This document shows positions 17,621 to 26,593 of a DNA stretch of 64,000 bases, piece after piece. Within the stretch, counting starts at the first letter, position 1; each line of letters opens with the position of its first letter. The translations under genes and the position numbers were made by a program. Source of the stretch: Rhodohalobacter sp. 614A. GTDB taxonomy: Bacteria > Bacteroidota > Rhodothermia > Balneolales > Balneolaceae. Under the pieces are notes generated by a model. It was not told the DNA's origin. It did not search any database and saw only the letters and a program-made list of their open reading frames with translations. The stretch lies in NCBI RefSeq assembly GCF_021462415.1, contig NZ_JAKEDS010000001.1, positions 1,584,273 to 1,648,272 of the forward strand. Reading direction: 5' to 3'.

Positions 17621-18772
17621 TTAAAAATAGAAACCGATATTAATATTGTAGCGGATGTTATATTCCGAGGAACCCGTTCCGAGATCTTCATGGCCAGGTC
17701 CCACGCCAATTCCGAAATTGTCTGTCAACCAGGGGTGATTGATTCCCTGAGCAATATCAAAATAAGTATACACAGGGCCGGCTGTTACAAGTAGGCCTGT
17801 TATATTTTGAATGGTCGACTGAAAGTTTTCTTCCAGGTCAAGCGAAGATTTCCCCGCGGTTAAGGTAGATCCCGATCCAATGCTATTCGCCATATAGCTG
17901 AAATCGTTGTAGAAGTTGAGGTTTGTGACGGGGCCCCACTCAACATCATAAGAGTACGAAATTCCAAGAGTAGCAATCCATGCTTCAGTAGAAACTTCGT
18001 AGGGAATAGCATAAGCCCCCATAAAGACAGTACTGATATTTTCACCGGCATCATTCCTGGTATCCATTTTATAATAGAGAATCTGTTGCAGAATATTAAA
18101 ACTTCCCGAGTTGATATCAGCATGCAGGGCCAAGGCGTATTGGCTGTCGAATTCATTCCGAACGCTGTTATATAGCTGACCGAACTGTACCGAGCCCCCA
18201 ATTTCACTTTCATCAAACTGATAAGCTGACCTTAGATTGAGCTGGTTTCGTTCGGTCAAAGATGTGTTTCCGTCGGGAATGACATCGTAGGAATATCGCC
18301 CCGGACCGCCACTGCCAAATGCCGCGGGTGGACCTTCCGGTTCAGCCTGAAAGAAATAGGCAAAATCCCATCGAAAATTGTCAGAACTATGCGTGATTTT
18401 TATTCCCATATCGTGATCATCTTCCAAACCAACATAATAGGGAAGGCTGAACCACCAGTTGTGTGAATTGTATTGAATATTGCCGAACGGAACCTGGGTA
18501 ACACCAAGCTGCCCCTGGGTTGATTCTGAGAACTGATATTCCAGCCATCCCTGTTTAATAAAATGGGTTCCAAATGTGGGATAAAACCGATATTCGAAGT
18601 TAAGCCCGATTCCTGCTGGATTATCGTACAAAACATTAATTCGCCAGGTGTCCAGAGTAAAGGAAGAACTTGTGGCGTTAATGCTGCTTTCGTAATCCTG
18701 AAGAATCATATTGAAACGAAGGGCCCCGCCAATTTGAAGAAAGGGTTCCTCATCTTCCGTTTGAGCATTCAC
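17621..18772 (-). CDS. Outer-membrane beta-barrel (porin-like) protein, N-terminus uncertain
   Basis: A 383-residue frame from GTG 18772 encodes repeated amphipathic strands with many aromatic ends and finishes in YNIRYNINIGFYF, a barrel-type C-terminal Phe. It resembles porins of the phosphate-selective O/P type in layout. From the GTG the protein lacks a signal peptide. The same frame stays open upstream and reads HSLVFLILLFLPSLVNAQ just before it, a convincing signal peptide with an AQ-type cleavage site. No ATG, GTG or TTG lies in frame before that segment up to the stop near 18898. ATT at 18862 or another rare codon may be used, or the start is mutated. It lies upstream of the BCCT gene and may supply its solute across the outer membrane. 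Confidence 0.75.
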   Translation of the reverse strand: MNAQTEDEEPFLQIGGALRFNMILQDYESSINATSSSFTLDTWRINVLYDNPAGIGLNFEYRFYPTFGTHFIKQGWLEYQFSESTQGQLGVTQVPFGNIQYNSHNWWFSLPYYVGLEDDHDMGIKITHSSDNFRWDFAYFFQAEPEGPPAAFGSGGPGRYSYDVIPDGNTSLTERNQLNLRSAYQFDESEIGGSVQFGQLYNSVRNEFDSQYALALHADINSGSFNILQQILYYKMDTRNDAGENISTVFMGAYAIPYEVSTEAWIATLGISYSYDVEWGPVTNLNFYNDFSYMANSIGSGSTLTAGKSSLDLEENFQSTIQNITGLLVTAGPVYTYFDIAQGINHPWLTDNFGIGVGPGHEDLGTGSSEYNIRYNINIGFYF

Positions 18773-19003
18773 TAACGAGGGTAAAAATAGCAGAATAAGA
18801 AAGACGAGGGAATGAGAGCGAGAGGAAAAGTGAGGAGATAAAGTTTGTAGGGTAAAATGAATTTTAAAAGAGGTTAAAGGATAAAATTTATATATGATTT
18901 ATTTTTATAAAGTATTGTTTAATATGGCTTTTTGATTGGTTCTTTCCAAGAAATTACTGCTAATAAAAGTATAAATGAGAGAAACAGATATTTTATTGAG
19001 AAA

Positions 19004-19030
19004 TAAAAAAAGCCCTCCATTTGGAGGGCT
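19004..19030 (-). terminator. Rho-independent terminator after pruA
   Basis: AGCCCTCC (19011-19018) pairs with GGAGGGCT (19023-19030) around a 4-base loop. On the minus strand the stem is followed by a T-run, starting about 25 bp past the pruA stop. Confidence 0.88.
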
Positions 19031-19055
19031 TTGAACATCAGAAATTGAAAGAGAT

Positions 19056-20687
19056 TTATTCTTCTCCCAAATAAGGATATTGCCACTTTTTAGGAGGAAC
19101 TCTTGTCTCTTTAATGGCTTGTGCCGATAACCATCGTAACATGTTAATCACGCTTCCGGCTTTATCATTGGTGCCGGATTTTCGGGAACCGCCAAATGGT
19201 TGCTGACCTACAATCGCTGCGGTTGGTTTATCATTCACATAGAAGTTTCCGGCTGATTGCTTAAACCGCTTGGCCATCGTTTCGAGTGCATATCGGTCCT
19301 GGGCAAAAATGGCACCCGTCAGCGCATACGGCGATGTATTATCACAGAGATCAAGCGTTTCCTCAAAATCCTCATCTTTGTATACATAAATCGTGAGGAC
19401 AGGACCAAAGATTTCCTCTTCCATTGTTTTGAACTTTGGATTGGTTGTAAGAATCACGGTAGGATTCACAAAATATCCCTCGGAATCATCATAGGTTCCG
19501 CCAACGAGAATTTCTGCATCCTCGGCGTCTTTTGCGTAATCGATATAACCGGTAATTTTATCAAATGCCTTCCGGCTGATAACCGCTCCCATAAAATTCG
19601 AGAAATCTTCCACATTACCGACCTTAATTTTTTTCACCTCTTCAATCAAAGGATCTTTGAAATCGGGCCAGATTGATTCGGGAATATACATTCGTGAAGC
19701 GGCCGAACATTTTTGTCCCTGGTATTCGAAAGCGGCACGCAAAGCTGCGATAACCAATGCTTCCGTATCTGCGGTGTTGTGAGCAAAAATGAAATCTTTT
19801 CCACCGGTTTCGCCGACAATTCTTGGATAGGTATGGTATTTGTCGATGTTATTTCCAATCGTTTTCCAAAGATGATTGAAAGTAGCCATTGATCCCGTAA
19901 AGTGGAGTCCGGATAAGTGAGGGCTTGAGATTGCCGGATCGCCAACATCGGCACCTTCACCAGGAAGGAAGTTGATCACTCCATCCGGAAGGCCGGCTTC
20001 CTGCAGCACTTTCATTACAAAATAGTTGGAGTAAACCGCTTCAGGCGACGGTTTCCAGAGTGACACATTTCCACACATGGCCGGCGCTCCGGGAAGGTTA
20101 CCGGCAATGGCCGTAAAATTGAACGGACTCACAGCAAAGACAAATCCTTCCAGCGGCCGGTAATCCACCCGATTCCACATACCGTCCGGAGAATAGGGTT
20201 GCTCATCCATAATTTTCGAGAGATACCACGGGCCAAAGCGGAAGAAATCGGCCAATTCACCCACAGCTTCAATTTCAGACTGATGGGGTGTTTTGGATAA
20301 ATTCAGCATCGTGGAGGCGTTCATTGTGTAACGCCACGGCCCGGTGATGATATCGGCAGCTTTTTGAAATATGGCAACGCGTTCCTGCCACGGCAATACC
20401 GCCCATTTTTTACGGGCCTCAAGGGCGGCCTCAATGGCCATGTTTACTTCTTTCTCACCACAATAATGAACGGTAGCCAATTTATGGCCATGCTTGTGTG
20501 GCATCACCACATCGGCGGTTCTGCCGGTCTTTACTTCTTTTCCGTTGATGATCGCAGGAATTTCTATGACTTCATCCTGCAGTTCTTTCAATTTTTCTTT
20601 CAGCTTTTTTCTTTCGGGAGATCCCGGTTCAAAAGCATTATAGGATTCGTTTTTTGGCTCCTGAATGTTAAAATAGGCGTTCGACAT
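19056..20687 (-). CDS. pruA: L-glutamate gamma-semialdehyde (1-pyrroline-5-carboxylate) dehydrogenase
   Basis: Oxidises glutamate semialdehyde to glutamate with NAD+, the second step of proline breakdown. The 543-residue length and N-terminal extension match the standalone P5CDH type (mitochondrial ALDH4-like). Catalytic residues are E293 in VGETGGKDFIFAH and C327 in EYQGQKCSAASRMY. The Rossmann segment FVFAVSPFNFTAIAGNLPG and the C-terminal QQPFGGSRKSGTNDKAG anchor are also present. No proline dehydrogenase (putA/prodh) gene is adjacent. It has its own terminator and about 120 bp of leader region. Proline is also an osmolyte, which fits the adjacent BCCT gene. Confidence 0.95.
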   Translation of the reverse strand: MSNAYFNIQEPKNESYNAFEPGSPERKKLKEKLKELQDEVIEIPAIINGKEVKTGRTADVVMPHKHGHKLATVHYCGEKEVNMAIEAALEARKKWAVLPWQERVAIFQKAADIITGPWRYTMNASTMLNLSKTPHQSEIEAVGELADFFRFGPWYLSKIMDEQPYSPDGMWNRVDYRPLEGFVFAVSPFNFTAIAGNLPGAPAMCGNVSLWKPSPEAVYSNYFVMKVLQEAGLPDGVINFLPGEGADVGDPAISSPHLSGLHFTGSMATFNHLWKTIGNNIDKYHTYPRIVGETGGKDFIFAHNTADTEALVIAALRAAFEYQGQKCSAASRMYIPESIWPDFKDPLIEEVKKIKVGNVEDFSNFMGAVISRKAFDKITGYIDYAKDAEDAEILVGGTYDDSEGYFVNPTVILTTNPKFKTMEEEIFGPVLTIYVYKDEDFEETLDLCDNTSPYALTGAIFAQDRYALETMAKRFKQSAGNFYVNDKPTAAIVGQQPFGGSRKSGTNDKAGSVINMLRWLSAQAIKETRVPPKKWQYPYLGEE

Positions 20688-20808
20688 GGTTCTCGTCTTC
20701 TATCTTAAAATGTTAGTTTTTCTGACTGAAAGATAAAGGATTCAGACCGATTATGAAGAGAAAAAACTATGCAGATAATATTCTACCCTGATGAAATATT
20801 ACCTTGTT

Positions 20809-23067
20809 TTAAAAACGATGAGTATACGAGAGCTTGATGGTTCCGCTTCGCTGAAGAGTTCTGAACCGGTCGAACTGATCATCGTTCAGCCAGTTGTGAT
20901 TGTAAACAAGATACAGGTCTGATCCCGGCCTGATAATCCACCGAAGACGATTGTTTGTGGCAAGCAGATCACTGAGGTTATCGAACTGAATATTGGTGGT
21001 GAAGAACAGGGAATTGGTAAAATCGATATTGGCTTCAAACCGGAAAAGGTCGGTCGAAAAACTCCCCTCTGCCAAATCAACATTGGTTCGGATATATTCA
21101 GGATTTAGTTCGAGGCCGGCAACCGGTCGCAGGCTGATATTTGCAGCATATTGAAATTGAGTGCCCGACCAGAATCCTCCCACAGCAACAGACGTTTCTA
21201 TGGATATTTTGCGGAAAGATGCCGTTTCTATCTCGGCTGTAGCTAACCAGTTTTCGTACTCATCCACCGGGATAATAATGGAGGCGTCTCGTTTGATGTC
21301 AAACGGTAACTCCAGGCGTTCGTAATTCCTGGAAACATCAAACCGGATTTGGTCTCCGCTCATAAAGGAGATGTCGAAGAGGGTAAACGTGAGATCCTGT
21401 GTCAGAAGGTCAAAATCGAGATCCATCAGGTGTTCGTATCGAATGCCCCAGCCAACTTCCTGGAAAATATCACTTTCAGGAAATTGGGGTGTGTATTGAA
21501 GGGATGGCTGCAATCTTCGGAATGCATTTCTCGGTGTGAACCCCACGGCCGGATCAAACGCATTCCCGAATTCGCGGTAAGAAACATGCCCCGACCACGG
21601 CTCGTTTGGATAGTTTAGTCGGATTCCACGCGATGTCCGGTCCCAGAATTCCGATTCAGAATTCTCGAAAGCTGAGTTATGGAAAACAAAAAAGGCCTGG
21701 AATTGCAGGTTTTTATCACCAAGAAAATTCGAAGTACCGAGTTCAAGATCGGCACCCAGAGTGTGGCGATCCTGGAGATCAATGTCAGGATCAAAATCAT
21801 CAGATGTGGACCGGCGCGTGTACACCACACCGATAGTACTCTCACTGCCGATATTTCGTTTGATTCGAGCCACCGAGAAATTTTCCGCACCTATGGTATT
21901 GGTTTCTCCCGTACGTACATGCAGGAGTGCGAGATTATATGGGCCGGTTGTACCGAGAAGCCGCGCGCCATATGTAATGGGTATGGGCTGACCGGCCGTG
22001 AGCCCGATCCGGCGGCTAAAGTATGGATTGATTCCACTCGAAGGTGCGAATTCATAGATATTGGATCCCTCAAGAAAGAAATCCCGTTGCTCGGGAAACT
22101 GCACGGCAAAGCGAGTGAGATTTACAATTCGCTGATCCACCTCGGCTTCCGCAAAATCGGTGTTGAATGTAAGAGAGGCTTTCAGGCTGGGAGTGATGCT
22201 GTAATTGATATCAAGGCCACCGTCAATTTCGCTGTCTGTTGTTTTGCCGGACGGGCTGTTCAGCTCATTTCCGGTCAGTATGCCGAAAGGCACAACTTCC
22301 AGGCCAAGTCCCTGAGACATGCCGTTCAGCCCGGTTAAAATTCCACCATCCTGCGGACGTGAAATTCCCTGGCTGCGCAGGTAGCCGGTCCAGAGTGCGG
22401 TTTCGTTTTTGCGACGGATCACCCGCATAAAATTCACACCCCACGTATCGCTGTTGGGATTGAAATTGAAAGTCCGGAATGGAATTTTAATTTCGGTCAT
22501 CCAACCCTGTTCATTGATTTCCGCTTTTGCATCCCAGATACCATCCCAATTCAGGTTGATACTCTCGCCCTGTCCGGTGGTTATCAATCCGTCCGTTCGG
22601 AGGGCATTCGGGTTCACCTCCATAAAATAAGCCGTGCGGTTGTCGTTAAACGTATCAAAAAACCATGTGAACCGTTCATCAGCTACAATGGGTACGTCTC
22701 TTCGCTTTTGAGTTGCCTTAATTCCCGACGGATCGCTGTCGTATAAAATTACACCCATGTAGAGATACTCATCATCATAGGCGATTCGTACTTCTGTTAA
22801 TTCGGTTGCTGGTTCTCCTTCCGATGGTTCCTGTTGACGAAAACGGGTAGCAGGCGCAATTTTCTGCCAAAAATCTTCTGTGGGATTTCCGTCAAAAATA
22901 ATTTTGTCGGAGTCGGTAAGCCGATAAGCCTGGATTTCATTGCGCTGATGATCAGCCTGGGCAAGTAGTGCGGAAGGCAGGGAAAAAGCCAAAACCAAGA
23001 GCAAGATAATTAGTTGAAAAGGAAATTTATTTGAGAAGATGTGCGGCTCTTTGGAGATTCGATACAT
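20809..23067 (-). CDS. DUF5916 outer-membrane protein with CBM9-like domain
   Basis: The 752 residues begin with a signal peptide (hydrophobic core about 19-36, ending ALLAQ). A family 9 carbohydrate-binding-like beta-sandwich follows (about 45-215: KIIFDGNPTEDFWQKIAP, VRIAYDDEYLYMGVILYDSD). The remainder is a DUF5916 domain predicted to form an outer-membrane barrel (TPSLKASLTFNTDFAEAEVD, FPEQRDFFLEGSNIY), ending in IKLSYTHRF with a terminal Phe. The family is widespread in Bacteroidota; the function is unproven, with a role in glycan or peptide handling at the surface often assumed. It is monocistronic. Confidence 0.85.
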   Translation of the reverse strand: MYRISKEPHIFSNKFPFQLIILLLVLAFSLPSALLAQADHQRNEIQAYRLTDSDKIIFDGNPTEDFWQKIAPATRFRQQEPSEGEPATELTEVRIAYDDEYLYMGVILYDSDPSGIKATQKRRDVPIVADERFTWFFDTFNDNRTAYFMEVNPNALRTDGLITTGQGESINLNWDGIWDAKAEINEQGWMTEIKIPFRTFNFNPNSDTWGVNFMRVIRRKNETALWTGYLRSQGISRPQDGGILTGLNGMSQGLGLEVVPFGILTGNELNSPSGKTTDSEIDGGLDINYSITPSLKASLTFNTDFAEAEVDQRIVNLTRFAVQFPEQRDFFLEGSNIYEFAPSSGINPYFSRRIGLTAGQPIPITYGARLLGTTGPYNLALLHVRTGETNTIGAENFSVARIKRNIGSESTIGVVYTRRSTSDDFDPDIDLQDRHTLGADLELGTSNFLGDKNLQFQAFFVFHNSAFENSESEFWDRTSRGIRLNYPNEPWSGHVSYREFGNAFDPAVGFTPRNAFRRLQPSLQYTPQFPESDIFQEVGWGIRYEHLMDLDFDLLTQDLTFTLFDISFMSGDQIRFDVSRNYERLELPFDIKRDASIIIPVDEYENWLATAEIETASFRKISIETSVAVGGFWSGTQFQYAANISLRPVAGLELNPEYIRTNVDLAEGSFSTDLFRFEANIDFTNSLFFTTNIQFDNLSDLLATNNRLRWIIRPGSDLYLVYNHNWLNDDQFDRFRTLQRSGTIKLSYTHRF

Positions 23068-23275
23068 GTAATGGTTTTTCCGTCAGTTCTGTTGTTTGTA
23101 ACCCCAGCAAAATATTTAAAATGAAGAAGTTATCTTTTACACGATACAACTTAAATTTGTATCAAATCTGAAGTAAAAATGAGAGTGGCAAGGTGCAGTT
23201 TTGCATAAATGATACGGAACGTTGACTCTGTGAATGAGTTTCTAAAGGTGAATAAAAAGAGATTCATAATCAGTT

Positions 23276-24208
23276 ATGAGTAAAAATTTTTTCAATAATT
23301 CCCTGCTGGTAATCAAAAAAGCCGGGAAGAATTTCATGAAAAATGATCCCATCACCCTTGCCGGTGCACTGGCATTTTTTTCTATCATTGCCGCTCCACC
23401 CATTTTGATTATGATTATTTTCCTGGTGGGGCTGATTACGGGTCAGGACATGGCCAGTCAGGAAGTATTCCAGATCATCCGGACATCCATCGGAGAGGAA
23501 GCCGCGGATTTAATCCATAACATTGTACGGAATTATTTTGTAGAAGGAATCGGCCTGATCCAGCAGATCGTAAGTATCATCATTTTTCTGTTTGCAGCCA
23601 GTACATACTTTATCATTATTCAAAACTCGCTGAATCAAATCTGGCAGGTAAGAACAAAATCGAGCCGTAATCTCAAAAGAGTTCTCAAAGACCGGCTGAT
23701 ATCATTCATCCTGATTGCGGTTATGGGCGTTGTACTGATGCTCTCACTTTTACTGGAAGCAGCCCTGGGTTTTGTGGGTAACAACCTGGATTACCTGATT
23801 CCGGGCGTTTCCCCTATTCTCATTCATATCTTTGGTTACCTGATCTCCTTTTTAGCGGTGGTGATTATCCTGGGAATGATCTACAAATTTTTGCCCGATG
23901 TAATTATTGAATGGAAAGTGGTTTGGACAGGTGCGGCCGTTACGGCGTTCCTGTTTACGCTTGGTAAATTTTTGATTACGTTTATCCTCACCAACAGCAA
24001 CATACAGGATATGTACGGAACAGCAGGCTCGACTGCCATTTTCCTGTTGTGGGTTTTCTATTCATCTTTGATCCTGTTTTTTGGGGCTGAGATCACCCAG
24101 CAATTTGCCATGGAATTCGCTGAAAATATTCAGCCGAAAGACCACGCCGAGAAAATTGTAACTCACAAAGCCGGTAAAGATTATATCGCCGATGAGCAGG
24201 GTGGGTAA
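23276..24208 (+). CDS. YihY/BrkB-family inner-membrane protein
   Basis: A 310-residue polytopic protein with about six membrane segments. Family landmarks are DPITLAGALAFFSIIAAPP near residue 23, FAASTYFIIIQNSLNQIW, and the late YGTAGSTAIFLLWVFYSSLILFFGAEITQQ. The family was once called tRNA-processing ribonuclease BN by mistake. Its real role is unknown, with suggested links to envelope stress or transport. The C-terminus is short and charged. It is monocistronic, with no terminator recognised. Confidence 0.9.
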   Translation: MSKNFFNNSLLVIKKAGKNFMKNDPITLAGALAFFSIIAAPPILIMIIFLVGLITGQDMASQEVFQIIRTSIGEEAADLIHNIVRNYFVEGIGLIQQIVSIIIFLFAASTYFIIIQNSLNQIWQVRTKSSRNLKRVLKDRLISFILIAVMGVVLMLSLLLEAALGFVGNNLDYLIPGVSPILIHIFGYLISFLAVVIILGMIYKFLPDVIIEWKVVWTGAAVTAFLFTLGKFLITFILTNSNIQDMYGTAGSTAIFLLWVFYSSLILFFGAEITQQFAMEFAENIQPKDHAEKIVTHKAGKDYIADEQGG

Positions 24209-24330
24209 ATGCTATCATCAACACTCGTGTGATTAATTTTTTAAGAACATCTAAAAAGCATCAAATAAAGCTCAAAGTGACAGAAAAGAAATAATTAAGA
24301 ATTTGAGTTGTACAATTGTTACATTTATGT

Positions 24331-24726
24331 ATGCTGATAACAATTGACACATCCGCAGTACTGGCAGTTCTTGTTAATGAATCTCATAAGCAAGTAATTA
24401 TTGAGCATACAGAGAACTCCGAGCTACAGTCACCGGAAAGTATAGATGCGGAGATCGGAAACGCACTATCAGCTATGCTAAAGCGCAAAAGAATATCCCT
24501 CACTAAGACGAAGCAGATTATTAATCAATTTGATCTCGTGCCCATTAGAAGAACACCCATTCGATTGAATGAAGCGCTCAAATTGTCAAAAGAATTCAAT
24601 ATTTATGCATATGATGGATACGTTTTGGATTGTGCAAAACAATACCGAACACCCTTACTTAGTTTGGACAGAAGAATGGTTGATGTTGCAAAAGAACTTA
24701 ATATTACAGTTTTAGAGGTCTCATAA
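24331..24726 (+). CDS. PIN-domain toxin, VapC-like
   Basis: A 131-residue PIN-fold ribonuclease toxin. The acidic site is seen as D6 in ITIDTSAVLAVL, a glutamate in PESIDAEIGNAL, and aspartates in YAYDGYVLDCAKQ and LLSLDRRMVDVA. The ATG at 24331 is chosen over an upstream in-frame TTG (24316) because the PIN strand begins directly after it. It overlaps the antitoxin gene by the A of TAATG, so the toxin is translated first, opposite to the usual vapBC order. TTGTACAA at 24308-24315, just upstream, could be an autoregulatory site. Confidence 0.85.
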   Translation: MLITIDTSAVLAVLVNESHKQVIIEHTENSELQSPESIDAEIGNALSAMLKRKRISLTKTKQIINQFDLVPIRRTPIRLNEALKLSKEFNIYAYDGYVLDCAKQYRTPLLSLDRRMVDVAKELNITVLEVS

Positions 24727-24947
24727 TGAAAGTTTACACATACTCTCAAGCTCGACAAAAGCTGGCAAAATTACTGGATGAAGCCCGAAATGAAGGAGAG
24801 GTGGGAATAAAAAAAAGAGATGGTCAAACCTTTGTACTGAAGCCTGTAGAAAAGAAAGGCTCACCCCTCGATATTGAAGGCGTAGAAACTGATTTAGATC
24901 TCAATAGTTTAAATGAAGCCGTTCGAGAAAGCAGAGAGCGCGGCTAA
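24726..24947 (+). CDS. Antitoxin, Phd/YefM-like
   Basis: This 73-residue protein directly follows the PIN toxin with a 1-bp stop/start overlap. The N-terminal half (YTYSQARQKLAKLLDEARN, then GIKKRDGQTFVLKP) matches the Phd/YefM DNA-binding fold: a helix followed by two strands. The acidic C-terminal part (EGVETDLDLNSLNEAVRESRER) is the likely toxin-neutralising helix. The assignment is from pattern and position; the family call is moderate. Confidence 0.78.
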   Translation: MKVYTYSQARQKLAKLLDEARNEGEVGIKKRDGQTFVLKPVEKKGSPLDIEGVETDLDLNSLNEAVRESRERG

Positions 24948-24988
24948 AACTGCTGACTGATCTCTTCCAAGTGCCACACTGTTAATAG

Positions 24989-25061
24989 TAACCCCGCCCG
25001 GACTTGAACCGGGATTTAAAGCTTAGGAGGCTTTCGTTCTATCCGGTTGAACTACAGGGTT
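24989..25061 (-). tRNA. tRNA-Arg (anticodon CCT)
   Basis: On the minus strand AACCCTG pairs with CGGGGTT as the acceptor stem, with discriminator A. The anticodon stem AAAGC/GCTTT encloses the loop CTCCTAA, giving anticodon CCT. The T-arm CCCGG-TTCAAGT-CCGGG is perfect. CCA is not encoded. It lies 75 bp from a tRNA-Thr on the same strand and next to the toxin-antitoxin pair. Confidence 0.93.
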
Positions 25062-25135
25062 ATATAGAACGTGAATTTCAATGTGATTTTGGTTAAACAC
25101 ACTCTTCATTTCCCTTTTAAGTGAGAAAGATATTG

Positions 25136-25207
25136 AGCCGGAGATCGGATTTGAACCGACGACCTACGCTTTACGAGAGCGTTGCTCTACCCCTGAGCTA
25201 CTCCGGC
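25136..25207 (-). tRNA. tRNA-Thr (anticodon CGT)
   Basis: On the minus strand GCCGGAG pairs with CTCCGGC. The anticodon arm ACGCT-CTCGTAA-AGCGT gives anticodon CGT. The D-arm AGCTCAGGGGTAGAGC and T-loop GGTTCAAATCC are canonical. The discriminator is T and CCA is not encoded. A CAAAAGTA at 25299-25306 (TACTTTTG on the minus strand) could be its -7 box, but no spaced -33 element is visible. Confidence 0.93.
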
Positions 25208-25456
25208 GGGTAAAGAATCGTAAATTTAGGCACTTTTTGGTTCAGATTAAACCTTTGGTGAATGAAAAGTTTTGTTCATTCTGGAACTTTGGTGTTACCA
25301 AAAGTAATACACAGAGTGTGCAACTGCTCTATTGTCCTTTTGTATGGATTCAAAAGAACAAAAAAATCAAGACCGATTGGTTGGTACAGAATTTCTTCAA
25401 TTGTTGAATGACTTGGGGTCATTCCAAAGTAAAAGAGTTGAAAGTTTTTTTCTGTG

Positions 25457-25466
25457 TAAACGTTTA
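25457..25466. promoter_or_regulatory. Perfect palindrome upstream of apbE
   Basis: TAAACGTTTA is a perfect 10-bp palindrome, 18 bp before the apbE start. Its centre (AAACGTTT) resembles operators of LacI-family regulators. No LacI-type regulator is encoded in the window, so a regulatory role is a guess. The rest of 25208-25484 shows no gene. Confidence 0.3.
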
Positions 25467-25484
25467 TTTTGAGAACGGTTTAAA

Positions 25485-26516
25485 ATGAACGACGGCTTGA
25501 TGTACAAAAGACTATTTCTTACCACAATTGTCTGGTTTCTGCTGGTGGGTGCACTGTTAGCCCAGGATTTGGAGCGCTATTCGTTTAGCTCAAACCACAT
25601 GGGCACCCGGTTCAACATCGTTCTGTATACGGACAATGAATCTGTTGCAAGCCAGGCATCAAAAGAAGCATTTGCCCGGATTGAGGAGTTGAATCAAATC
25701 ATGAGTGATTATCTTGAGGATAGCGAACTCAATCGTCTTGCAAAAACTTCAGGATCGGGCGAGGCCGTCAAAGTGAGCGAAGATCTGTTTACTGTTTTGC
25801 AGGAATCCATCCGAATGGCCAAAATGACGGATGGCTTGTTTGATATCACCATCGGCCCGATGAGCAAATTCTGGCGGGTGGTTCGGATGTCACCCGAGCC
25901 GGAATTGCCATCCAATGAAGAACTGGAAGAACTTCGGCAAAAAGTCGGTTACAAATACATCAAACTGAATGAAAAGAACCGAACCGTAGAGCTTCTTAAA
26001 CCGGGAATGCAACTGGATCTCGGTGGAATCGCAAAAGGTTACGCGGCCGAAGAGGCACTGGCCGTGATACGAACGCATGGAATTGAAAAGGCACTCATTG
26101 ATGCGGGGGGAGACGTCACTCTCGGAGATATGCCGCCCGGCCGTGACACTTGGGATGTGGCGGTTCCAAAAAATAAAACCAGGGGAGAAAACAGTTTTAT
26201 TACACTTCAGGTTACCAATCGAACGGTAACCACTTCCGGTGATTTATTTCAGTTTGTAGTGATTGATGGAGAACGATATTCACACATCTTAAATCCGAAA
26301 ACCGGGCTGGGCGCTACCCGTCAAATTCAGGCTACGGTCATTTCTCCCGACGGAATGCAGGCCGACGCCCTTGCATCAGTCCTCACCTTGATGGATCCAG
26401 AGGACGGAATAGAATTGGTCAACGGGCTGGATCACACCGAAGCCATTATTTTTATGAATGATGGCGGGAACATTCTTGAATGGTATTCGGTTAACAGTCG
26501 TATGTATCTCAAATGA
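25485..26516 (+). CDS. apbE: FAD:protein FMN transferase
   Basis: Attaches FMN covalently to Ser/Thr of redox proteins such as NqrB, NqrC and RnfD/G. The 343-residue exported protein has a signal peptide ending in GALLAQ and no lipobox. ApbE motifs are MGTRFNIVLY, FDITIGPMSKFWR, the GGIAKGYAAEEAL lysine loop, ALIDAGGDVTLG, and YSHILNPKTGLGA followed by DALASVLTLM. No flavoprotein target gene lies nearby. ATG 25485 is used; an alternative ATG at 25500 would shorten the signal n-region only. Its likely partner is a Na+-translocating NQR complex elsewhere. Confidence 0.93.
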   Translation: MNDGLMYKRLFLTTIVWFLLVGALLAQDLERYSFSSNHMGTRFNIVLYTDNESVASQASKEAFARIEELNQIMSDYLEDSELNRLAKTSGSGEAVKVSEDLFTVLQESIRMAKMTDGLFDITIGPMSKFWRVVRMSPEPELPSNEELEELRQKVGYKYIKLNEKNRTVELLKPGMQLDLGGIAKGYAAEEALAVIRTHGIEKALIDAGGDVTLGDMPPGRDTWDVAVPKNKTRGENSFITLQVTNRTVTTSGDLFQFVVIDGERYSHILNPKTGLGATRQIQATVISPDGMQADALASVLTLMDPEDGIELVNGLDHTEAIIFMNDGGNILEWYSVNSRMYLK

Positions 26517-26593
26517 TTTTGAAATCATTTTCGGTTTCATTTTCTTGATTAAGAAGTACCTGGGAGATCATTTACAACTTAATGGAGAGCCCC

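Noticed and set aside
21679-22338. Plus-strand frame of about 219 codons
   Set aside because: It is antisense to the DUF5916 gene. No ribosome site and no recognisable domain.
24948-25484. A genomic island at the tRNA-Arg/tRNA-Thr genes
   Set aside because: No integrase, direct repeat of a tRNA end or phage gene is seen; only the small toxin-antitoxin pair lies beside them.
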